From the NCBI GenBank assembly GCA_963739245.1, contig CAVTZP010000009.1:1-64000 (forward strand): 64,000 nucleotides of DNA, read 5' to 3'. The notes under the pieces are model-generated. The model saw only the letters and a list, made by a program, of their open reading frames with translations. It was not told the DNA's origin and searched no databases. A program made the position numbers and the translations under genes. Positions 50,590-58,461 of this stretch are shown in pieces; within the stretch, counting starts at the first letter, position 1; every line of letters begins with the position of its first letter. The stretch comes from CAVTZP01 sp963739245 (GTDB lineage Bacteria; Chloroflexota; Dehalococcoidia; Dehalococcoidales; BS750m-G39).

Positions 50590-51518
50590 GGATGAGACGG
50601 AAGCTCACTGTTGGTTCCCGCGGTAGCAGGCTCGCCCGGCTCCAGACCGAATCAGTAGTCGCCAGAATCAGAGAGGCGAATCCTCATCTTGAGGTAAGCC
50701 TTACGGAAATAGTTACTACGGGTGACCGAAACCACCGCCGTCGGCTTGACAGTATTGGTACCGCCATATTTGTCAAGGAACTGGAAGAGGCCCTGCTTGA
50801 CGGCAGGATTGACTTAGCCGTGCATAGCCTGAAAGATGCGCCTACTGAGGTCCCCTTGGGACTATGTCTCCTGGCAGTAACCGAGAGGCTGGATTCCAGA
50901 GACGCCCTCGTAGCTAAAGCAAGGCTCAACGAACTGACTGCCGGCTCCAAGATAGGCACCAGTAGTCTACGGCGCACCGTTCAGCTAATGAGCTACCGCC
51001 CTGATTTGCTGGCACGCCCGATAAGGGGGAATATTGATACTCGCCTACGCAAGGTTCTCTCCGGCGAATTTGACGGGGTGATAGTGGCGGCAGCAGCACT
51101 ACTCCGCCTGGGATGGGAGGAGAGAATAACTGAATACCTGCCGCTGGAGCATTTCTTGCCCGCGGTGGGGCAGGGGGCTCTAGTTGTCGAGGCACGAGTC
51201 GATGATGTGGACATTGCAACTCTTGTTTCGCCCCTAAACCATCTTCCTACCTGGCAGAGTATAACCGCCGAGCGTGCCTTTCTGCGTGCCGTGGGTGGTG
51301 GCTGCCGGGCGCCGGTAGCAGCCTTAGGGACAATTAATGGCAATACCCTTAAGCTTGAGGGCATGGTAGCGAGTATAAGCGGGCGAAAGGTGCTGCGCGC
51401 CACAGTGGAAGGCAGCGCCACGTCCGCCGAGGAGATAGGAGCGAAACTGGCAGAGAGGATGCTGGGGATGGGAGCGGTTAAGATTATCGCTGAGGCAAGG
51501 AGCCATGAAAACGGGTAA
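50586..51518 (+). CDS. hemC: Porphobilinogen deaminase (hydroxymethylbilane synthase)
   Basis: The 310-residue enzyme has VGSRGSRLARLQTESVV at the start, AVHSLKDAPTEVP, IGTSSLRR and the dipyrromethane-cofactor Cys240 in VGGGCRAPVAAL. It assembles four porphobilinogens into hydroxymethylbilane. GTG 50586 gives the usual 4-bp overlap; ATG 50592 has the better-placed GGGGAG site. The 3' end overlaps the next gene by 14 bp. Confidence 0.95.
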   Translation: MRMRRKLTVGSRGSRLARLQTESVVARIREANPHLEVSLTEIVTTGDRNHRRRLDSIGTAIFVKELEEALLDGRIDLAVHSLKDAPTEVPLGLCLLAVTERLDSRDALVAKARLNELTAGSKIGTSSLRRTVQLMSYRPDLLARPIRGNIDTRLRKVLSGEFDGVIVAAAALLRLGWEERITEYLPLEHFLPAVGQGALVVEARVDDVDIATLVSPLNHLPTWQSITAERAFLRAVGGGCRAPVAALGTINGNTLKLEGMVASISGRKVLRATVEGSATSAEEIGAKLAERMLGMGAVKIIAEARSHENG

Positions 51519-53022
51519 GGTCTATCTGGTTGGGGCTGGCCCCGGTGATTTGGGGTTGATTACACAGAAGGGGCTTCGCTGTCTGGCCAAGGCTGAGGTC
51601 GTCATCTACGACCGCCTCCTTGACGAGCGACTTCTCAAGGTGGTTTCGCCCAAAACGGAAAGAGTCTACGTCGGCAAGGCGGCAGGAGCACACACCAGGT
51701 CGCAGAGCGAGATAAACCGACTACTGGTAGAAAAAGCCAGAGAGGGCAAGACCGTGGTGCGGCTTAAAGGCGGTGACCCGTTTATTTTCGGCCGTGGCGG
51801 AGAGGAAGCAGAAGCACTGGCAGAAAACCACATCCCCTTTGAAATAATACCGGGGGTTACTTCGTCGGTAGCAGTCCCTGCCTATGCTGGCATTCCACTT
51901 ACCCATCGCCGACTGGCATCATCCTTCGCTGTAATCACCGGTCATGAAGCCTCAAGGGCAAGCTCAAGCATCAACTGGAAAAAATTGGCTACCGCTGTGG
52001 ATACCCTGGTCTTCCTCATGGGCATGAAGAACCTGCCCGAGATAGTAGCTAAGCTGATTGAGCATGGCCGCTCTCCAGACACTCCGGTGGCCGTAATCAA
52101 AGAAGGCACTACGCCAGAGCAAGAAACAGTGGTCGGGAGTCTCGGCGATATTGTCGCTAAGGCTAAAGAACACCACCTCACTCCCCCGGCAGTCATCGTC
52201 GTTGGTGAAGTGGTCAGGCTGAGAGAGAAACTACGCTGGTTTGATAACCGCCCCCTCTTCGGCAAGCGTATCCTGGTTACCAGAGCTCGCCATCAGGCAA
52301 GCGCTTTGAGCCAGCTTCTCTCCGAGCGGGGTGCCCAGCCTGTTGAGCTGCCAGTTATCTCCATCCAGCCCGTTCCTGATGCCGGAGAGTTAGAGCGTGC
52401 TATCTCTAACTTAGACCAATATCAGTGGATAGTCTTTACCAGTGTCAACGGTGTTGAGGCATTCTTTCAGCGACTATATGACCTGAATCTAGATGCTCGT
52501 GCCCTTGGCGAGCTGAAAGTAGGCGCTATCGGGCCGGCGACGGCTCAGGCTCTGAGGGCAAGAGGTATAAATCCGGATTACGTCCCTGAGGTTTACTCCA
52601 GCAAAGGGCTGATTGCCGGGCTTAGCAGTTGGGATATTGTCGGAAAGCGTTTGTTGCTTCCCAGAGCCGATATCGCCGATAAGAAGTTGACGAACGGACT
52701 TACGGAGCTTGGTGCTGAGGTGCATGAAATAGCCGTCTACCGGACGGTGCCACAGCCCAAAATCATCGCTCAAGCCAAACGGGTGCTTTTGTCGGGGCAA
52801 ATTGATGTTATTACCTTCACCAGCTCGTCAACAGTCTCTAATCTGGTAGCGGTGTTTAATAAGGAACTGCCAGCAATAAATAGGGCCAAGGTCGCCTGTA
52901 TTGGTCCAAAAACAGCTGAGACGGCGGTCAAGGTTGGACTGAAGGTGGATATCGCTGCCCGTGAGCACACCATCCCCGGGCTGGTGGCGGCTATAGAAGA
53001 CTACTTTAAGAAGGAGGTGTAG
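51505..53022 (+). CDS. cobA-hemD: Uroporphyrinogen-III C-methyltransferase fused to uroporphyrinogen-III synthase
   Basis: Residues 1-250 are SUMT (VYLVGAGPGDLGLITQKGL, VVRLKGGDPFIFGRGGEEAE, and VIKEGTTPEQETVVGSL). Residues 255-505 are HemD (RILVTRARHQASALSQLLSE, WIVFTSVNGVEAFFQRL, and ITFTSSSTVSNLV). The fusion makes uroporphyrinogen III and methylates it twice to precorrin-2, joining two consecutive steps. AAGGAG precedes ATG 51505, which lies inside the end of hemC. It abuts hemB. Confidence 0.95.
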   Translation: MKTGKVYLVGAGPGDLGLITQKGLRCLAKAEVVIYDRLLDERLLKVVSPKTERVYVGKAAGAHTRSQSEINRLLVEKAREGKTVVRLKGGDPFIFGRGGEEAEALAENHIPFEIIPGVTSSVAVPAYAGIPLTHRRLASSFAVITGHEASRASSSINWKKLATAVDTLVFLMGMKNLPEIVAKLIEHGRSPDTPVAVIKEGTTPEQETVVGSLGDIVAKAKEHHLTPPAVIVVGEVVRLREKLRWFDNRPLFGKRILVTRARHQASALSQLLSERGAQPVELPVISIQPVPDAGELERAISNLDQYQWIVFTSVNGVEAFFQRLYDLNLDARALGELKVGAIGPATAQALRARGINPDYVPEVYSSKGLIAGLSSWDIVGKRLLLPRADIADKKLTNGLTELGAEVHEIAVYRTVPQPKIIAQAKRVLLSGQIDVITFTSSSTVSNLVAVFNKELPAINRAKVACIGPKTAETAVKVGLKVDIAAREHTIPGLVAAIEDYFKKEV

Positions 53023-54006
53023 ATGATGGGCTTTCCTCAATTACGGTTACGTCGTCTGCGCCGGACGGAAGGGTTAAGAGCATTAGTCCGCGAAAACCGG
53101 GTTGATGTCGGTGACCTTATCTATCCGATGTTTGTCGTCGAGGGTAAGGGCATCAAACAGGAGGTCGCTTCCATGCCAGGTATCTTTCGCCTTTCCCCAG
53201 ACCAGTTGGACGCCGAGATAGAAGAAGTAGCCAGACTCGGCATTCCCGCCGTCCTCCTCTTCGGCATACCTGAGCACAAGGATGAGGTTGGTTCATCGGC
53301 TTATGACCCAGCAGGAGTGGTTCAACAGGCAGTAAAAAAAATAAAGAAGCTGGCACCTCAGCTTCTGGTGATAACCGATGTCTGTCTCTGCGAATACACC
53401 AGCCACGGGCACTGCGGCATAGTGGTTGGTGACCAGGTTGATAACGACCGGACGCTGCCTCTTCTAGCCAAGACAGCCCTGTCTCATGCTGAAGCCGGTG
53501 CCGATATCGTCGCCCCCTCTGACATGATGGATGGCAGGGTGAAGGCTATTCGAGAAATGCTGGATGCTAATGGATTTCAGCATATTCCCATCCTCTCTTA
53601 TGCCGCCAAGTACGCCTCGGCATTTTACGACCCGTTCCGTGAGGCGGCGGAGTCGGCACCACAGTTCGGCGACCGCCGTTCTTACCAGATGGACTACCAC
53701 AATGTGCGGGAGGCACTAAGAGAAATAGAGCAGGACATCAACGAGGGTGCCGATATCATCATGATTAAGCCGGCTCTGGCTTATCTGGATGTAATACGGC
53801 AGGCGCGTAATACCTTCAACTACCCTCTGGCGGCTTATAATGTCAGCGGTGAGTATGCCATGGTGAAGGCAGCGGCTAACCAGGGCTGGCTTGACGAACG
53901 AAAAGTGGTGTTTGAAATTCTCACCGCGATTAAGCGGGCGGGCGCCGATATTATCATTACCTACCATGCCAAAGACTTTGCCACCTGGGTGGCTGCAGAG
54001 AGATAA
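53023..54006 (+). CDS. hemB: Delta-aminolevulinic acid dehydratase (porphobilinogen synthase)
   Basis: The 327-residue enzyme includes RRLRRTEGLRALVREN, the metal-binding DVCLCEYTSHGHCG (three Cys, the zinc type), the substrate Lys in YAAKYASAFYDPF and the Schiff-base Lys in IMIKPALAYLDV. It condenses two aminolevulinates to porphobilinogen. ATG 53023 directly follows the stop of the fusion gene, with GGAGG in that gene's end. Confidence 0.96.
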   Translation: MMGFPQLRLRRLRRTEGLRALVRENRVDVGDLIYPMFVVEGKGIKQEVASMPGIFRLSPDQLDAEIEEVARLGIPAVLLFGIPEHKDEVGSSAYDPAGVVQQAVKKIKKLAPQLLVITDVCLCEYTSHGHCGIVVGDQVDNDRTLPLLAKTALSHAEAGADIVAPSDMMDGRVKAIREMLDANGFQHIPILSYAAKYASAFYDPFREAAESAPQFGDRRSYQMDYHNVREALREIEQDINEGADIIMIKPALAYLDVIRQARNTFNYPLAAYNVSGEYAMVKAAANQGWLDERKVVFEILTAIKRAGADIIITYHAKDFATWVAAER

Positions 54007-54010
54007 AGCC

Positions 54011-55298
54011 ATGAAAGAACCGAGGCGTTCCCGAGAACTTTTTCTTGAAGCTCAACACTACCTGCCCGGCGGGGTTGATAGCCCGGTCCGCGCCTTCAAG
54101 GCGGTCGGCGGCAACCCACCGTTCATTGTCAGAGCCAAGGGGTCAAGACTCTATGATGCTGATGGTAACGAGTATATTGATTATGTCAACTCCTGGGGGG
54201 CTTTGATTCTGGGACATGCCCACCCGCAGGTAGTAGCAGCAATAAAAAGGGCGGCGGAGCATGGCACCAGCTTTGGTGCTCCCACCGAACTGGAAATCAT
54301 CTTAGCCAAGATGATTTCCGAGGCTATCCCGTCTATTGAGATGCTCCGTTTTGTGAACTCGGGCACAGAAGCCGCCATGTCAGCACTACGCCTGGCTCGA
54401 GCCTTCACCGGCAGGGCTAAAATTATAAAGTTCGCCGGCGGTTATCACGGTCATGCCGATGGCTTACTGGTTAAAGGTGGCTCAGGTCTGGCAACCCTGG
54501 GCATACCGGACTCGGCCGGTGTGCCGTCAGGCTATGCCGAGAATACGCTGGTAGCACCCTATAATAATGTAGATGCAGTGAGGCAAATTTTTAAGCACTA
54601 TCCCAAACAGATTGCGGCTATAATCGTCGAGCCTATAGCCGCCAACATGGGGGTAGTGTTACCCCAGGCTGGTTTTTTACAGGGGTTGCGCCAATTGACC
54701 CAGGAATTCGGCGCCCTGCTTATTTTTGATGAGGTCATAACCGGTTTTCGTGTTGCCTACGGCGGAGCCCAGACCATCTACGGCGTCACCCCTGACCTGA
54801 CCTGTCTGGGGAAGATTATTGGCGGGGGATTACCGGTAGGAGTCTACGGTGGTAGACGCGAGATTATGCAGATGGTGGCTCCAGTTGGCCCGGTTTATCA
54901 GGCGGGAACGCTGTCCGGGAATCCTCTAGCCATGACCGCAGGTATTGAAACACTCAAGATATTGCAACAGCCAGGGACTTACAAGCAGTTAGAAACGAAA
55001 TCAGCACTTCTTGAGGAAGGTATTACCGACGGCTGCCGCCAGGGCTGGCATTGATTTCTACATATCACGCATGGCGTCACTGCTTACTGTGTTCTTCTCT
55101 AAGACTGCGGTAAACGATTATGAATCGGCAACTCAGGCGGATACGGCATCCTTTGCTCGATTCTTCCAGCGGCTGCTCTCCGAGGGCGTTTATTGGCCAC
55201 CTTCACCGTTTGAAGCGGCTTTTGTCTCCCTTTCTCATAGCGATGAGGACATTCGGCTGACGAACGAGATAATAGAAAAGGCATTGAATCAGCGCTAG
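54011..55298 (+). pseudogene. hemL: Glutamate-1-semialdehyde aminotransferase, interrupted by one frameshift
   Basis: ATG 54011 starts KEPRRSRELFLEAQHYLPGG. The frame carries HemL through PLP Lys268 (TCLGKIIGGGLPVG) and GTLSGNPLAMTAGIETL, but stops at 55054. Dropping one base near 55030 links it to TAAARAGIDFYISRMASLL and the normal C-terminus ending KALNQR at 55298. The full protein would be about 428 residues, the usual length. HemL makes aminolevulinate. Since the rest of the pathway is intact, a sequencing indel is more likely than real loss. It is the last gene of the operon. Confidence 0.8.
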
Positions 55299-55406
55299 CC
55301 TTCAGTTTAACCCTTAAGAGACAAAAGCCACCGCGTGGCATATCATCTGCCGAAACGCCTGACTCCCGACAGGTAGAAATAATAACCCACCCTTGAACAT
55401 AATCTA

Positions 55407-55435
55407 TTGCAATTTTTCACTTGTCGTGTTAAACT
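55407..55435 (+). promoter_or_regulatory. Candidate promoter of the corrinoid methyltransferase operon
   Basis: TTGCAA (55407-55412) and TAAACT (55430-55435) are 17 bp apart. The -10 is the same as that of tRNA-Lys. It would give a leader of about 235 nt before 55677. The stretch 55299-55406 holds only a small GCCAC/GTGGC hairpin (55327-55339) and no recognised element. Confidence 0.5.
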
Positions 55436-55472
55436 TCAAAGCTTGGCAGCGTTTGAATATCGGCTTGAGGTG

Positions 55473-55544
55473 ATGGTTATTATGCTACCTCGCTCTTATC
55501 GTGACTTTTTGAAGAATGTAAAGCTCTATAACGGCTCAGGATAA
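55473..55544 (+). promoter_or_regulatory. Possible leader peptide in the corrinoid operon leader
   Basis: GAGGTG precedes ATG 55473, which opens a 23-codon ORF (MVIMLPRSYRDFL, then KNVKLYNGSG) ending at TAA 55544. An in-frame ATG 55482 has better spacing. The stop lies 8 bp before a strong terminator hairpin, the geometry of an attenuator. Translation is not proven. Confidence 0.35.
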
Positions 55545-55552
55545 ATAGATTG

Positions 55553-55595
55553 GAGAGGCTGAGAAGGCTAATGTGCTTCCCAGCCTCTCTTTTTT
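55553..55595 (+). terminator. Intrinsic terminator inside the corrinoid operon leader
   Basis: GAGAGGCTG (55553-55561) pairs with CAGCCTCTC (55581-55589), extended by GAAG/CTTC, followed by six T. It could end the hemL transcript, or act as an attenuator for the downstream operon, whose first ATG is 81 bp further on. Confidence 0.85.
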
Positions 55596-55676
55596 AGAAG
55601 GGAGGTGCCAGACAAGGTCAATATATCAACGCTAGCGGACTAAAGAACGCAATATAAGTCAAGGAGGTAAACGAGC

Positions 55677-56309
55677 ATGGCTAAAGAACTCGTTAGCGCA
55701 TTAGCTGATTTGAAAGAAAAAGAGGCTATTAAGATTGTCGAAGAGAGGCTGAACGCCAAGGAAGACCCACTCAAAATTCTGGACGATGCCAAGCGTGGCA
55801 TGGAAATCGTGGGCAAGCGCTTTGCCGAGAGCGAGTATTTCATACCTGACCTGGTGTACTCCGGTGAAATACTGAAGGCAATAACCGAAATGGTCAAGCC
55901 GAAGATGAGCAAGGCAGCGGAGGTCAAGCGTCTGGGCAAGGTTGTTTTTGGCACTGTTGCCGGGGATATACATGACATCGGCAAGGACATTGTCGTCTTT
56001 ATGCTTGATGTTAACGGTTTTGAGGTCTATGACCTGGGCGTGGATGTCCCGGCGCAGAAGTTTGTGGAAAAGATAAAGGAAAGTGGTGCCCCTATTGTTG
56101 GCTTAAGCGGGTTTTTGACACTGGCCTTTGACTCAATGAAGCAAACGATAGACGCCATGAAAGCCGCTGGTCTGAGAGACAAGGTAAAGGTCATGATTGG
56201 CGGTGGTCAGATTACTGAAGAAGTAAGAAAGTATACCGGCGCTGATGCCTATGGTAAAGATGCCATGGCCGGGGTAGCCTTTGCCAAGAAGTGGATAGGT
56301 GTCGGCTAA
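55677..56309 (+). CDS. Corrinoid protein of a methyltransferase system
   Basis: The 210-residue protein has an N-terminal helical cap (residues 1-85, FIPDLVYSGEILKAI) and a cobalamin-binding domain. Its D-x-H-x2-G motif is GDIHDIGKDIV with Asp97, His99 (lower ligand of cobalt) and Gly102. LGVDVPAQKFVEKI and IGGGQITEEV follow. Such proteins accept a methyl group from a substrate-specific methyltransferase and pass it on. GGAGG precedes ATG 55677. It is the first gene of the methyl-transfer operon. Confidence 0.94.
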   Translation: MAKELVSALADLKEKEAIKIVEERLNAKEDPLKILDDAKRGMEIVGKRFAESEYFIPDLVYSGEILKAITEMVKPKMSKAAEVKRLGKVVFGTVAGDIHDIGKDIVVFMLDVNGFEVYDLGVDVPAQKFVEKIKESGAPIVGLSGFLTLAFDSMKQTIDAMKAAGLRDKVKVMIGGGQITEEVRKYTGADAYGKDAMAGVAFAKKWIGVG

Positions 56310-56342
56310 AAATCATCAGATAATTTACTGGAGGTAATAAAA

Positions 56343-57690
56343 ATGGAGAAGAAAGAGATGTCGCCAGAGGAAAAGCAGGAGGTGCTATTTCAAAGGTGGC
56401 TTTCGCCGAAAGACCCTCAGGGGAATGACCTCAAGTTCCAAAGCCCCAAAACCGAGAAGGCATATAAGGAAAGTATAACCAGGATAAAAGACGCTATTCA
56501 AATGAAGAAATTGCCGGACAGGGTGCCGGCCTTTGTACTTGCTAGCTTTTTCCCCGTTTATCATGCCGGGTTTACCCCTCGAGATGTGATGTATGACTAC
56601 GACAAATGCGCCGCGGCATTCAAGAAATTCTTGCTGGAATTTGAGCCGGATGGGAACCTTGGCGCGGCTTGTGCCTGGCCCGGGAAAGTTCTTTGATATT
56701 CTTGACTACAAGTTATATTCCTGGCCGGGTCACGGGGTTGCGCCTGAGCAGTCGTACCAGTGCAACGAAGGCGAATACATGAAGGCGGATGAATATGACG
56801 CCCTGATTGATGACCCGTCCAATTTCTTCAGTAATACCTACCTGCCACGCGTATTCGGCGCGCTGCAGCCCTTCCAGATGCTCCCCACCCTCACCGGCAT
56901 ACTCGAAATGTACGGGGTTGCCTTTAATTTCATACCCTTTGGTCTGCCCCCCGTTCAAGCCGCCTATAAGGCCCTTTTTGAGGCTGGCGCTGAAGTCCTG
57001 AAATGGGCGGGAGCTATGGGTGCCTGGAATGGCGAGATGACCGCATCAGGATTCCCGAACATAGTCGGCGGATTTACCAAGGCACCCTTTGATGTAATTG
57101 GCGACACCCTCAGGGGAACCAAAGGGATAATGCTGGATATGTACCGCCAGCCCGATAAGCTCCTCAAAGCCATGGACAGGCTGACCCCGTTAATGATTAA
57201 GATGGGTGTAGGCTCGGCACAGATGTTCGGACATCCGCTAATATTCATGCCCCTACATAAAGCCGCTGACGGCTTCCTCTCCGATGAGCAATTCAAGAAA
57301 TTCTACTGGCCTACCTTTAGAAAGGTCATGATGGGCTTAATTGCCGAGGGAGTCGTACCAATGCCGGCGGCTGAGGGGCATTGGGACACGCGTCTAGAGG
57401 TCCTCTCCGACTTGCCTAAGGGTAAGACCCTATGGATGATAGACCAGAGCGATATGGCTAAAGCCAAGAAAACACTCGGCAAGGTTGCTTGCCTGTTCGG
57501 CAACGTGCCCTCCGCCTTGTTGGGTCTAGGCACACCACAAGAAGTGAAAGACTATGTAAAGAAACTCATTGATGTCGCCGGCAAAGGCGGTGGTTTTATC
57601 GTGAGCAATGGGGCATTCTTTGACCATGCCAAGCCGGAGAATATCCATGCCATGGTTGACACCACCAGGGAATACGGCGTATATAAATAG
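56343..57690 (+). pseudogene. UroD-like corrinoid methyltransferase, interrupted by one frameshift
   Basis: The first frame (56343-56696) begins MEKKEMSPEEKQEVLFQRW. One extra A in AAA 56685-56687 separates it from the frame with KFFDILDYKLYSWPGHG, FVSNGAFFDHAKPENIHAMV-type text (FIVSNGAFFDHAKPEN) and the end at 57690. Joined, it has about 448 residues and is a uroporphyrinogen-decarboxylase-fold protein of the MtaA/MtbA/CmuA group. Its position right after the corrinoid protein makes it the likely substrate-specific methyltransferase. The zinc ligands cannot be placed with confidence; EGHWDTRLEV holds one candidate His. Substrate unknown; methoxylated aromatics or methylamines are possible. 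Confidence 0.75.
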
Positions 57691-57759
57691 ATGCTTAACG
57701 GGCCGAGATAGCAATAGTGGAGGAGAGGCGCCAGTAGCCAGACCCCGAGGGAGATAGAT

Positions 57760-58461
57760 ATGCCCGTAATTCGTGATATCCCCCTGAGCTTGAAGACCAA
57801 GGAGGTGCTGCGCCGGGAGGGATTCAGAGAATATTCTAGAGTCAGGCCTGAGATAAAAAACTTAATTCTTGAACTACTAGCCAGTGTCAAGAAGGCTCAT
57901 CTCGTGGCGCCGGCTGTAGCCTATGAGATCTACCCTATAACCGGGATGAGCCAGGGGCAGTTGTCCCTTAAGGATAACATGGTAGTGCACAGCCCGCTGT
58001 TACCCTCGCTCCTGCCCGGGGCTAAGGAGCTTGCTGCTGTGGTCTGCACCATTGGCCCTAAGCTGGAAAAACAGGTAACAAACTACTTTAACCAGGGTGA
58101 GCCGTTGCGAGGTGTTCTTTTGGATGGCATTGGGAGCGCCGCCGTGGACTCACTAAGTCAAGAAGCTTGTAAATTTATAGCCGGTGAGGCATTATCCCAC
58201 GGCTATCAGGCAAGCAGCCCCATCAGCCCGGGTATGCCCGGCCTAGCGATTACCGAGCAGCGGCAGTTGCTTAAAATGGTACCGGCACGGGAAATCGGCG
58301 TGAGCCTGACCTCTGCGGGAATAATGGTTCCCCGCAAATCAGTCTCCATGGTCATTGGCGTAGGGTCACAAATGCCAACATGGACACGAGCTGAAGTCTG
58401 CGCTCGCTGCCGCCTCAAGAAAACCTGTCCCTATAGAATCGCAGATGGAGAAACAGAATAA
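57760..58461 (+). CDS. Stand-alone MetH activation-domain-like protein
   Basis: The 233-residue protein resembles the vitamin B12-dependent methionine synthase activation domain: AAVVCTIGPKLEKQV, then LDGIGSAAVDSLSQEAC and a SPGMPGLAITEQRQLL region near residues 152-167, where MetH has its SAM-binding RxxxGY site. It ends in CARCRLKKTCPYR, a C-x2-C-x5-C motif that may bind metal or a cluster. Such proteins accompany corrinoid systems and may help reactivate cobalamin. The next gene overlaps it by 17 bp. Confidence 0.8.
   Translation: MPVIRDIPLSLKTKEVLRREGFREYSRVRPEIKNLILELLASVKKAHLVAPAVAYEIYPITGMSQGQLSLKDNMVVHSPLLPSLLPGAKELAAVVCTIGPKLEKQVTNYFNQGEPLRGVLLDGIGSAAVDSLSQEACKFIAGEALSHGYQASSPISPGMPGLAITEQRQLLKMVPAREIGVSLTSAGIMVPRKSVSMVIGVGSQMPTWTRAEVCARCRLKKTCPYRIADGETE

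Noticed and set aside
55299..55406. Cyclic-di-GMP or cobalamin riboswitch after hemL
   Set aside because: Only a short GCCAC/GTGGC hairpin and scattered similarity; the conserved core of either class is missing.
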